DNA of 10,133 nt from Spirochaetia bacterium UBA5368 (lineage in GTDB: Bacteria; Spirochaetota; UBA4802; UBA5368), in the NCBI GenBank assembly GCA_002407865.1, contig DHPI01000003.1:9320-19452 (forward strand). The letters are read 5' to 3'. The notes under the pieces were generated by a model. The model ran no database searches, was not told where the DNA came from, and worked only from the letters and a program-made list of their open reading frames with translations. The position numbers were made by a program, and so were the translations under genes. Numbering within the stretch: position 1 is the first letter of the stretch; every line of letters begins with the position of its first letter. Shown piece by piece: positions 1-6,742 of this stretch.

Positions 1-46
1 ACATATGAAAATGGAATGGCTGTATAAATAATAGTATACCATAAAG

Positions 47-75
47 TTGTCAGATATAAAATAATATATTATAAT
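47..75 (+). promoter_or_regulatory. Candidate sigma70 promoter pointing into the 3' end of the first gene
   Basis: TTGTCA at 47-52 and a perfect TATAAT at 70-75 are separated by 17 bases, a near-consensus sigma70 layout on the plus strand. Transcription would begin near 82 and run antisense into the minus-strand gene that ends at 101. No convincing plus-strand gene follows; the only start nearby (ATG at 91) opens a 19-codon frame without a ribosome site. The first 100 bases are very AT-rich, so a chance match is quite possible. Confidence 0.35.
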
Positions 76-100
76 ATGTCAAGAAAAATCATGGATATGT

Positions 101-949
101 TTAGTAGCTCTGCTGGCTGCCGAATGCGCCTCTTCCCTCGACGGGGATGAAAATATACCCTCGCGTAACACGGTACAGGCCGTCGACAACCTGTTCGGCC
201 GAATGCAGGGGGGTTTTGACTCCTCGACCGATATAATTGGAGCCCGCATCGACAAGAAACGTTTTATTACCGTTTGTTTCGCCGACCATTTTTATGTGGC
301 CGCCATGTGTCGGCGCGAATCCGAACGGTTCTTTCCGCAGACGAATATGCGTTTCCTGATGCGGTTTTGTGCCTGCGGAATAAAACATGGGAGCATCCGT
401 TTTTTGTGGGCCGACATGCGCAATGTACGTCACATGATCGCCCTTTCGAAGAGATTCAAGCCTTGAAAAAAATGCGGTGAGCGCAATCCGCGCAGGTTCC
501 ATTGACGCTTGATATTTGCCGATCTGGAATTTCTGCTGTAGTGGTACGAACAGAAGCTGCAGCGAATCGGTGTGTTTACAATGGAGTATCTGCTCCGGCG
601 AATACGCGGCCCTGACAAAATTCAGCATGTCTTCCTGAAGGTCATTATTCTTTACAAACAGTGACCAGGCCATAACAATCTGCAGCGCGGATGATTTTAC
701 AGGGCTTGTGCGAAAATTATGCGCATGCCGAAAAAGAACATCTCCGGGTGAAAGCACCAGCACCCCCGCGTCGCCAATATACGAGCAGTCGGCGACATTC
801 AGCACGTGATGGAGAACAATTCCTCCTTCAGCATCATACCCGGCGAACAAGCCCTGCTGGTGTTTGCCGTTTCCAACCCGTACAAGCAGCGATCCTTCTT
901 TAATGGTAGCAGGATTTGATACTTCGACGAGAAAATCCTCTTTCTGCAT
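101..949 (-). CDS. Conserved-looking protein of unknown function, 282 aa
   Basis: I do not recognise this protein. It runs from an ATG at 949 to TAA at 101-103. There is no signal peptide or clear membrane segment, so it is probably cytoplasmic. The first ~75 residues look beta-rich and glycine-containing. A helical middle follows (about 85-170). The C-terminal third is rich in Gly and aromatics, with a T-H-G-G-H motif at 214-218 and a V-D-A-G-S-N-Y-I-G-R-G run at 233-243, the sort of conserved loop segment expected of a folded domain. No good Shine-Dalgarno lies before the ATG. A weak promoter (minus strand TTGTGC, 17 bases, AATAAT; plus coordinates 997 to 969) would give a leader of only about 12 bases. 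A terminator hairpin at 1004-1052 separates it from the enoyl-CoA hydratase gene upstream, so it is probably its own unit. Confidence 0.7.
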   Translation of the reverse strand: MQKEDFLVEVSNPATIKEGSLLVRVGNGKHQQGLFAGYDAEGGIVLHHVLNVADCSYIGDAGVLVLSPGDVLFRHAHNFRTSPVKSSALQIVMAWSLFVKNNDLQEDMLNFVRAAYSPEQILHCKHTDSLQLLFVPLQQKFQIGKYQASMEPARIALTAFFSRLESLRKGDHVTYIAHVGPQKTDAPMFYSAGTKPHQETHIRLRKEPFGFAPTHGGHIKMVGETNGNKTFLVDAGSNYIGRGVKTPLHSAEQVVDGLYRVTRGYIFIPVEGRGAFGSQQSY

Positions 950-968
950 GACAATTCATATGTAATCT

Positions 969-997
969 ATTATTGTATTCACGATGTTGCAGCACAA
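969..997 (-). promoter_or_regulatory. Weak candidate promoter for the 282-aa gene
   Basis: On the minus strand TTGTGC (997-992) and AATAAT (974-969) are spaced by 17 bases, directly after the terminator of the preceding gene and 20 bases before the ATG at 949. The match to consensus is moderate and the implied leader is very short. Confidence 0.3.
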
Positions 998-1003
998 TAA
1001 TTG

Positions 1004-1052
1004 AAACACTGTCAGACAGCCTCTCCGGAGGAGAGGCTGTCTGACAGTGTTT
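1004..1052 (-). terminator. Perfect 23-bp hairpin, terminator of the enoyl-CoA hydratase gene
   Basis: Arms 1004-1026 and 1030-1052 are perfect reverse complements with a three-base loop (gga). The stem starts and ends in A/T runs and contains the block AGACAGCC/GGCTGTCT. It lies 38 bases beyond the stop codon at 1091. On the minus strand the T-tract is short (GTGTTTC), and on the plus strand it is GTGTTTTC, so the structure could work in both directions. Its core recurs in the terminator at 6760-6794. Confidence 0.85.
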
Positions 1053-1090
1053 TCACGCGTTACTCGTATACCTGAACAGGATTTCGTGGA

Positions 1091-1870
1091 TTATTTATTC
1101 TTGAAAGTGGGCGGGCGCTTTTCAACAAACGCAGCCATGCCCTCTTTCTGGTCATCCGTCGCAAAACACAGACCGAACAGGTCTTTTTCAATTGCGAGGC
1201 CTGTTTCGATGTCTGTCTCGACACCCCTGTTAATCGCGGTTTTGGCATATTTTACCGCCATTTTGCTCTTCATGGCAATTTTTCCCGCGAGATGCACCGC
1301 CTCATCCATAAGGTCATCCGGATCGACAACCATGTTTACAAGCCCGATTCTTTCGGCGTCCTCCGCGTTGAGTACATTTGCGGAGAATATCATTTCCTTC
1401 GCACGTGCGATGCCGATAAGGCGAGACAGGCGCTGCGTGCCGCCAAATCCCGGCGTAATGCCGAGACCTACTTCTGGATGGCCGATTTTCGCCTTTGTGC
1501 TCGCGATGCGGATATCGCAGCACAGCATTAATTCGCAGCCGCCGCCAAGCGCATACCCGTTCACCGCGGCAATGACAGGCGTCTCTAACAATTCTATCCT
1601 TCTGAAAACCGCCTGCGCCCTCTTCGAAAAAAAGCGCGCTTCTTCCGAGCTCAGGTCTTTCATTTCATGGATATCCGCACCTGAAACAAACGCCTTTCCC
1701 TCGCCGGTGATAACCAGCACAAATATGTCTTCATCATCCTCTATCATATCAATCGCGGCGTTCAACTCGAGCAATGTTTCGGTGTTTAACGCGTTTAAAA
1801 CCTTCGGGCGGTTAAAGCTCAATATGCCAATATTCATGACCTTTTTAAATTCAAGATTTTTCAATTCCAT
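1091..1870 (-). CDS. Enoyl-CoA hydratase (crotonase family)
   Basis: A 259-residue cytoplasmic enoyl-CoA hydratase/crotonase, which adds water across the 2,3 double bond of enoyl-CoA in beta-oxidation or the reverse butyryl-type pathway. Family landmarks are all present: the F-N-R-P...N-A-L-N start (19-29), the oxyanion-hole loop V-S-G-A-D (62-66), and the A-L-G-G-G-C-E loop with catalytic Glu113. The second catalytic Glu, E133, sits in H-P-E-V-G-L-G, followed by P-G-F-G-G-T-Q-R-L. The C-terminus E-K-R-P-P-T-F is typical. Length matches short-chain bacterial enzymes. I chose the ATG at 1870 because GGAGGAG lies just upstream on the minus strand; an in-frame start at 1948 would add 26 unrelated residues. 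Both glutamates point to a true hydratase, but the exact chain length cannot be read from sequence. It ends in a strong terminator. Confidence 0.95.
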   Translation of the reverse strand: MELKNLEFKKVMNIGILSFNRPKVLNALNTETLLELNAAIDMIEDDEDIFVLVITGEGKAFVSGADIHEMKDLSSEEARFFSKRAQAVFRRIELLETPVIAAVNGYALGGGCELMLCCDIRIASTKAKIGHPEVGLGITPGFGGTQRLSRLIGIARAKEMIFSANVLNAEDAERIGLVNMVVDPDDLMDEAVHLAGKIAMKSKMAVKYAKTAINRGVETDIETGLAIEKDLFGLCFATDDQKEGMAAFVEKRPPTFKNK

Positions 1871-2052
1871 ACCGCTCCTCCATTGTAGTTCACTTTCAGA
1901 ATATAACATTACACACGACATGGGACGGCTGTGGATACCAGCCATCATCGCGCACCAAGTATATCTCCATGTAATATAAATAAAAGCATTTTGTATACTA
2001 AAATTAAAAATATTTTCTCATTGATACATGCATTATGTTTCAACAGGTATGC

Positions 2053-2595
2053 TTATCGCCCCAGGGCTATATCCAGATAGAGTCGCGGCGCCCCGCGCTG
2101 AATAATCCCCGTCATGGCTATAAGCATTACCGAGTCCATATATACAATGGCGGGTAACGCAATAAGCGAATTGAGAAAATATAAACGGTATATTGTGCTG
2201 ACGAGCGTAGTGTACAATCTTTCTATTCGTCCGTCAAAGTTTTTTATAACGCCGAAAAAACGGTCCCGGTACAGCGTGACGAACATCTCATCGAGCGAGT
2301 TCAACGTTGATTTTTTCCCGCTCCGCGCTATCCACATTCCCCTGAGGCCGAGGCCGTTTTTTCTATCGAAAGCGAACTGTTTATCGATAATATTCATCAT
2401 TGTACGCGCGATATCCCGCGATTCGTCGTTGAGCGATTTTTCATTCAACATCATCGTGAGATGAAAACGATGATACTGTACGGCCTCCTGCAGCCATGCG
2501 TTCCAGCGGCGGCGGCGCAGGCGTACATACAGCCATACGACTGCGCACAATATCGGCGCACAGACATACATCGCGGTCGCTGACAATAGATCCAT
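2053..2595 (-). CDS. Small membrane protein of unknown function, 180 aa
   Basis: I do not recognise a family. The protein starts with a hydrophobic segment (about 8-25) followed at once by an R-L-R-R-R-R cluster (25-30), which by the positive-inside rule puts the middle in the cytoplasm. The central part (31-135) is charged and mostly helical. A second hydrophobic stretch lies at about 139-166 and a short polar tail follows. The layout is two membrane anchors with a cytoplasmic domain of about 110 residues. The ATG at 2593-2595 is preceded by AAGAAGAG, a passable ribosome site. Its codon use resembles its neighbours. The gene is divergent from the cysteine-rich gene at 2690 and lies upstream of the enoyl-CoA hydratase on the same strand, with 182 bases between; no clear terminator is visible between them. 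Confidence 0.7.
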   Translation of the reverse strand: MDLLSATAMYVCAPILCAVVWLYVRLRRRRWNAWLQEAVQYHRFHLTMMLNEKSLNDESRDIARTMMNIIDKQFAFDRKNGLGLRGMWIARSGKKSTLNSLDEMFVTLYRDRFFGVIKNFDGRIERLYTTLVSTIYRLYFLNSLIALPAIVYMDSVMLIAMTGIIQRGAPRLYLDIALGR

Positions 2596-2689
2596 TTCCG
2601 ATGCTCTTCTTATTTTATACTTGTGTTATGCTACCTGGTGCCGTCAATTGGCGTTAATGTCCACTGAAAGACATTTGCCATATAGAGGA

Positions 2690-2869
2690 ATGAAATTTAT
2701 AAAAATAGACAACTTCGTCGGCAAGGTCTATTCGCCGATTGCACTGGCGGATTCGCCAAAAAAACACCCCTGCAACGACTGCCGCATGTGCCAGTGGTGC
2801 AGCGACAATAAATGTGTCCGATGTGTGCACACGCAGAACGCCGACACCGCTATGCCAGACAGGCCCTGA
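2690..2869 (+). CDS. Small six-cysteine protein, possible metal or Fe-S binder
   Basis: A 59-residue frame with six cysteines at 28, 31, 34, 37, 42 and 45, spacing CX2CX2CX2CX4CX2C, following a K-K-H-P lead-in. Such density suggests zinc or iron-sulfur binding. It is not the ferredoxin pattern, which has CX2CX2CX3CP. The N-terminal 27 residues are mixed and no membrane segment is present. The start is uncertain: AGAGG precedes the ATG at 2690 by only one base, which is too close for a normal site, while an in-frame ATG at 2657 would add 11 residues without a ribosome site. The gene ends 21 bases before the convergent HEAT-repeat gene. I believe it is real because the cysteine array is too regular for a chance frame, but I can assign no function. 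Confidence 0.6.
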   Translation: MKFIKIDNFVGKVYSPIALADSPKKHPCNDCRMCQWCSDNKCVRCVHTQNADTAMPDRP

Positions 2870-2890
2870 TAGAACATCACACTCTTTTGC

Positions 2891-3292
2891 TCATTTCGTC
2901 TTTTTCGGCAGCGGATTACATCCCAGCTTCGAAAGCGCATCAGCCGCATCGCTTCGAACCTCCGGATTCTTGTCGTGCAGTACACGCTGAAGGGGTTCAA
3001 TGGCCCTCGCGTCGCCGAGCTGTCCAAGCGCCCATGCCGCATGTGCCCGCGCATTGGGCTCTGCGCTTTTCAATTCCTCGGTCAGTCTTTTAAACATACG
3101 AGACTTTTCGGGGGTTTTCGCGTACAATTTTTCGGACGTTGCCGGCGTTTTCACATCACCGGCCTGCGGCTCGGGATGTTTCGCCGCGCCAGAGGCCTTG
3201 CCCTGCCGCAATTGCCCACTTGCCGTAGATTTTGCTTCATCGGTATGGGGCGCAGCGTCAACCGGCTTTTTTTTCTTCTTCCATAGCGCCAT
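2891..3292 (-). CDS. HEAT-repeat protein with lysine-rich, disordered N-terminus
   Basis: A 133-residue protein in two parts. Residues 1-60 are low-complexity: a K-K-K-K-K run at 5-9, then Ala/Pro/Thr/Lys-rich sequence that is probably disordered. Residues ~66-125 form a helical hairpin array of the PBS-lyase HEAT-like type, with A-R-A-H-A-A-W-A-L-G-Q-L-G (81-93), A-I-E-P-L (97-101) and a second unit N-P-E-V-R-S-D-A-A-D-A-L-S-K-L-G (109-124). Such repeats usually serve as protein-binding platforms; no catalytic role is implied. The ATG at 3292 was chosen over an earlier frame start at 3325 because GGGAGG lies eight bases upstream. It follows the metallo-hydrolase gene by 132 bases on the same strand and could be co-transcribed. 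The C-terminus P-K-K-T-K is again basic. Confidence 0.8.
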   Translation of the reverse strand: MALWKKKKKPVDAAPHTDEAKSTASGQLRQGKASGAAKHPEPQAGDVKTPATSEKLYAKTPEKSRMFKRLTEELKSAEPNARAHAAWALGQLGDARAIEPLQRVLHDKNPEVRSDAADALSKLGCNPLPKKTK

Positions 3293-3424
3293 TTTTTCAA
3301 CCTCCCGGTATATTCTCATGCACACGCCGGGGATGCAATATAATTTTTCGCATATTCATAATTTTGCGCAGATTCTGGGTATATCAATATTCCCCGGCGG
3401 GTTCAATCCGCATCTTCCTCCTGT

Positions 3425-4357
3425 TCAAAGCGCATCATTACGTGCATCAGCAGTCTGACGTAACGCGCCGACGGGGTCTTTTTTTTTGGTAATTTTCGCA
3501 ATTGTTTTGATCTTGGCGTTCAGATTCAGCATATAGGCGCTTTCAGGCTGCTTTCCCGCTGAATCCAGCACATCATATTCTTCCTGCTTTATAATCCGCG
3601 CTATCGTATCGTAGTCATCGCCATGGAGAGCAAGCAGGGACTCTATTTTGTCCCTGAACATGGCGGTCTGTTCTATGGCCCTGGGAATAAATTCCCGCGC
3701 GTCATTTTCCGTGTAATATGTGCCATGCGACAGTATCAGGTAGTCGACATCATAGTGCAGAAGCCTTTGCAGGGATTGGATATAGACGTCATAATCGACA
3801 AGGAATTCGCTGAAAATATGGTCGCCGATACCGGGAACCCCTACCGATTCCGATGGCATCAATATTTTCAGTTCGGGAATATAATACGATAGCATATCAC
3901 GCGTATGACCGGGCGTTTTTATGACCTGTACGCTGAGCCTGTCCGAAACGTGTATGCGCTCTCCGTCCTCCAGTATTCTATCAACTGTAAATTGCTCAAA
4001 CGTGCGGCTTTCATTCGAGCCGAACGCGTTTAAACGCGTTATTAGCGCAACAGCGGAAGGCTTGTCGATTATATCGCGTCCTTCCCGCGAGGCCCCAATC
4101 TGCAATCCGGGAAGCATTTTTTTCAGATACCCGGCCGCCCCGCAATGGTCGAAATGCATGTGCGTAAGAAACAAATACCGCGGAATTCTGTTACCTATGA
4201 ATGTTCGAATGGATTTGAGATATTCCGGCCCCCATAGATATATACCCGCGTCGAATATGACTGGCGTATCGCCGTCAAGAAGGAATAACGGCACCGGAGA
4301 AGGCCCGAGGCAGTAAAAGTTTTCCGTAATTCTGGCGGCTTCACTGGCAATTATCAT
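3425..4357 (-). CDS. Metallo-beta-lactamase-fold hydrolase
   Basis: A 310-residue cytoplasmic hydrolase of the MBL superfamily, resembling the glyoxalase II/LACTB2-like group. The metal motif T-H-M-H-F-D-H is at 65-71 (H66, H68, D70, H71), with H151 in T-P-G-H-T and a final H211 in S-H-G. The position normally held by the bridging Asp (usually G-D) reads M-P-S-E-S here, so Glu170 may replace it. A helical C-terminal extension (about 217-310) follows the fold, ending in a lysine-rich stretch and a polar tail. The start at 4357 has GGGAGG eight bases upstream. The substrate cannot be deduced; thioester, lactone or phosphodiester are all possible. The gene is divergent from the ankyrin/M23 lipoprotein and may share its control region. 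A perfect TTGACA (minus, 4455-4450) could be its -35, but the -10 partner is poor. Confidence 0.88.
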   Translation of the reverse strand: MIIASEAARITENFYCLGPSPVPLFLLDGDTPVIFDAGIYLWGPEYLKSIRTFIGNRIPRYLFLTHMHFDHCGAAGYLKKMLPGLQIGASREGRDIIDKPSAVALITRLNAFGSNESRTFEQFTVDRILEDGERIHVSDRLSVQVIKTPGHTRDMLSYYIPELKILMPSESVGVPGIGDHIFSEFLVDYDVYIQSLQRLLHYDVDYLILSHGTYYTENDAREFIPRAIEQTAMFRDKIESLLALHGDDYDTIARIIKQEEYDVLDSAGKQPESAYMLNLNAKIKTIAKITKKKDPVGALRQTADARNDAL

Positions 4358-4460
4358 CCGTTATCCTCCCAATTCCTGCTGCATACACGAAACTTGCAGC
4401 AAAAACATTATGCAATTCTATTGAAACATTTTCGCGAAAGAAATTATCGTGTCAAGATTT

Positions 4461-4513
4461 ATATGCGCATATGCACCCTGACAATGCGCATTGTACAACC
4501 GAATGCGTATAAT
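4461..4513. promoter_or_regulatory. Pair of palindromes with shared core, candidate operator
   Basis: ATATGCGCATAT (4461-4472) and ACAATGCGCATTGT (4481-4494) are perfect palindromes sharing the core ATGCGCAT. Their centres are 21 bp apart, two helical turns, so dimeric regulators would bind on one DNA face. A degenerate third copy, ATGCGTAT (4503-4510), overlaps a perfect plus-strand TATAAT (4508-4513). The second palindrome covers the place where the -35 of that promoter would lie. The first sits beside a minus-strand TTGACA (4455-4450). This geometry suits repression or regulated activation of one or both divergent genes. No regulator gene is in the window. Confidence 0.5.
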
Positions 4514-4552
4514 GAAACACCCCTTTTTTATTGGACATCTATAATTTTACTA

Positions 4553-4580
4553 TTGTAATTATTCCAAATTTCTGTATACT
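4553..4580 (+). promoter_or_regulatory. Candidate sigma70 promoter of the ankyrin/M23 lipoprotein
   Basis: TTGTAA (4553-4558) and TATACT (4575-4580) are spaced by 16 bases, giving a start near 4587 and a leader of about 40 bases to the ATG at 4627. Other perfect TATAAT boxes at 4508-4513 and 4540-4545 lack good -35 partners and may be alternatives, the first under control of the palindromes. Confidence 0.45.
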
Positions 4581-4626
4581 TAATAACAATCAGTTCACAC
4601 GACATATAAAAAAATTGCATTCAAAC

Positions 4627-5856
4627 ATGCAACGTACGCACAAAACAGCATGTGTTTTCGCGGTTTCAGCGATAGTCCTTTTCTCGCAGGGCTGCGGAAA
4701 ACCATTTGTTGCCGAGGATACCGACGGCCTCGTAAAGTCGATTGTTCACGTTGACGCCGGGGGTGTGTCGTATGCCCTGGCAAATGTGGCAAATATCCGA
4801 GCCAGGGGCGGTGATGGTAATTCTTTGCTGCACCTCGCGGCACGGTGCGATACGCGAAAACTGCCATACTGGAATACCGGCGAAGCATCCCCCGGAACAG
4901 CGCATACAAAAACGTCGAAACAGTATGATTACGCAAAGATTGTGGATGATGGCATCCTCATCGCGCGGCTTTTAATTGACAGGGGCGCCGATGTGAATGC
5001 GCATAACGACAATCTCGATACGCCGCTTCACTGCACGGCATCAACCCTGCGTCCCGATGCCGACGACATACCGTCGATCTTCCCGGTATACGGGCGCATA
5101 TCCTCCCCCTTCGGCTGGAGAAATTCTCCGGTCGCTCACTCGGCCGATTATCATCGGGGCATCGACATCGCGGCGCCTTCGGGAACCAGAATTCGCACCA
5201 CCGCATCGGGCGTCGTTGAAGTCACCGGCATTCACGAAGAATTGGGAAATTATATCATTGTCCGTCATTCGTGCGGATATGAAACGCTTTACGGTCACTG
5301 CTATCTTTTCAACATCAACAAGGACGCAAAAATAACGCGCGGTGATGTAATCGGCTATGTCGGAAAAACAGGCAATTCCATCGGCGATCACTGCCATTAT
5401 GAAGTACTGCTCAACGGCGCCGCAGTCGATCCGGAACCATATCTACGTGCAAAAACAGACTACACGATAAATATGCGTATATCGCTCGGCATAGCCGACC
5501 TGTTGCTGCAGCACGGAGCAATGATCGACGCCCGCAACGCGGCAGGCCGAACGCCGCTGCATGAAGCATCGGGGAAAGATCCCAATCTTGTAAAACTGCT
5601 GTTGCGTTATAACGCCGAAGTAAACTGTATGGATAACGACGGTCGGACACCTCTGCACGAGGCGGCGGCGAGAAGCCTGAAAATAGTAAAGATGCTCGTA
5701 GACCACGGTGCGCACCCCAACCCGAGAACAAAGGGCGCGTACGCGCTGATCAACGGCATGGTGCTGCCCACAGGAAGCACGCCGCTGAAAACCGCCATGC
5801 TGCACGGTAAACGCGATATTGCCGCATATCTTAAAAGAAGGGGCGCCACGCTCTGA
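4627..5856 (+). CDS. Lipoprotein with M23 (LytM) peptidase domain embedded in ankyrin repeats
   Basis: A 409-residue exported protein. Residues 1-23 form a signal peptide (basic start, hydrophobic core, F-S-Q-G-C with Cys23), a relaxed lipobox. Ankyrin-type helices begin at 65-73 (N-S-L-L-H-L-A-A-R) and continue at 110-139 (L-L-I-D-R-G-A-D-V-N, D-T-P-L-H). At about 152-274 lies a whole M23 domain. Its HxxxD (H176, D180) and the second His of HxH (H257) are expected zinc ligands, and H224 and H255 expected catalytic residues by comparison with LytM. Ankyrin sequence then resumes (287-409) with two T-P-L-H-E-A motifs and L-L-x-x-G/Y-A-x-V/I repeats. The peptidase appears inserted between the two helices of one repeat. 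M23 enzymes cut peptidoglycan peptide bridges, so a periplasmic, membrane-anchored wall hydrolase is likely. The frame is open back to a TTG at 4531, but the ATG at 4627 directly precedes the signal peptide. No strong ribosome site is seen. Confidence 0.9.
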   Translation: MQRTHKTACVFAVSAIVLFSQGCGKPFVAEDTDGLVKSIVHVDAGGVSYALANVANIRARGGDGNSLLHLAARCDTRKLPYWNTGEASPGTAHTKTSKQYDYAKIVDDGILIARLLIDRGADVNAHNDNLDTPLHCTASTLRPDADDIPSIFPVYGRISSPFGWRNSPVAHSADYHRGIDIAAPSGTRIRTTASGVVEVTGIHEELGNYIIVRHSCGYETLYGHCYLFNINKDAKITRGDVIGYVGKTGNSIGDHCHYEVLLNGAAVDPEPYLRAKTDYTINMRISLGIADLLLQHGAMIDARNAAGRTPLHEASGKDPNLVKLLLRYNAEVNCMDNDGRTPLHEAAARSLKIVKMLVDHGAHPNPRTKGAYALINGMVLPTGSTPLKTAMLHGKRDIAAYLKRRGATL

Positions 5857-5935
5857 TTACGACATCCGCGCGCTCCACCCATACGCCATGCCGCGCAAAA
5901 TAACCATTGACAATATTTTATTCATGCTGAATCCT

Positions 5936-5964
5936 TTAATATATGATTATATGCTATTTATAAT
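5936..5964 (+). promoter_or_regulatory. Candidate promoter of the second crotonase gene
   Basis: TTAATA (5936-5941) and a perfect TATAAT (5959-5964) are 17 bases apart, which would start transcription about 14 bases before the ATG at 5984. A perfect TTGACA at 5907-5912 lies further upstream but has no good -10 at normal spacing. The stretch is AT-rich, so confidence is low. Confidence 0.3.
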
Positions 5965-5983
5965 ATGCAAAAGAAGGTGCCAG

Positions 5984-6742
5984 ATGGAATTCGAAACAAT
6001 CAAATATGAAATTCTCTAAAAAGGAATCGGCTGTCTTTCGCTCAACCGCCCGCACTGCTACAACGCCATTAACTACCAGATGATGATAGAACTCGAATCA
6101 TTCTGGAAGGACAGGCTGTACGATCTCGACACGGTCGTCATTATTTTACGGAGCGAGTGCGAAAAAGGCTTTTGCGCCGGTCTCGATCTCAAAGAAACAG
6201 CGGAGCTCTCCCCGAAAATGAACGCCGCAGAATTTTACCGATTTCAGGCGCGTCTTGCGCGGCTCAACCTCGCGATGCGCCGTGCGCCGCAGCCGATAAT
6301 CACCATCGTACACGGCGCTGCTGCCGGCCAGGGATTCAGCTTCGTGCTTTCTTCTGACATCCGGATCATATCGCCAGATGCCCGCTTCAGCGCGGCATAC
6401 ATCAACATCGGCCTCGGCGGGGCCGACATGTCGTGCAGTTACATGCTGCCGCGTATGATCGGCGCAGGCCGCGCATACGAATTTATGTACACCGGCAATT
6501 TCATGTCGTCAGAGGAAGCGATGAACCTCGGGCTGGTCAGCAGAATCGTCGAAAAAGACAAGCTGATGGATACCGCCCTCGAATTCGCCAGAACGATGAT
6601 GACAAAAAACCATATGGGGCTTCGCCTCACCAAAGAAGCGATTAACATGAACATAGACGCCGGCGGCCTCGAGCAGGCGCTGAACATCGAAGACAGAAAT
6701 CAGACCCTTCTCGCACTGGGAACGCTGATGCAGAAAAAATAA
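5984..6742 (+). pseudogene. Second crotonase-fold gene, interrupted by TAA at codon 12
   Basis: From the ATG at 5984, which has AGAAGG six bases upstream, the frame reads eleven codons, then TAA (6017-6019), then continues in the same frame as an evident crotonase to TAA at 6740-6742. The residues right after the stop, L-S-L-N-R-P followed by N-A-I-N, are the family's N-terminal signature, so the break lies inside the original gene. Intact, it would be 252 residues. Downstream are the oxyanion loops C-A-G-L-D and G-A-A-A-G-Q-G, then I-G-L-G-G-A-D-M-S and L-P-R. Both Glu positions of true hydratases are changed (G-Q-G for G-C-E; Y-I-N-I-G-L for P-E-V-G-L), while an Asp in G-A-D-M-S resembles isomerase-type or EchA-like members. 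A start at ATG 6080 would lose the first strand and has no ribosome site. A point nonsense mutation or a sequence error is most likely. Confidence 0.8.

Noticed and set aside
1047..1979. A 310-codon open frame on the plus strand opposite the enoyl-CoA hydratase.
   Set aside because: It is the antisense shadow of an unmistakable crotonase, has no domain of its own and no ribosome site.
2870..2890. A shared terminator between the convergent cysteine-rich and HEAT-repeat genes.
   Set aside because: No inverted repeat can be found in the 21-base gap or its edges.
4531..4626. Possible 32-residue N-terminal extension of the ankyrin/M23 protein from a TTG.
   Set aside because: The signal peptide and lipobox begin at the ATG at 4627, and a promoter (4553-4580) lies within the proposed extension.
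5041..5805. Several minus-strand frames of 100-120 codons within the ankyrin/M23 gene.
   Set aside because: They are shadows of a gene with clear domains on the plus strand and have no start signals.
6017..6019. TAA recoded as a sense codon (changed genetic code or stop readthrough).
   Set aside because: Other genes in the window end at TAA at natural family C-termini, and no readthrough context is visible. Mutation or error is simpler.
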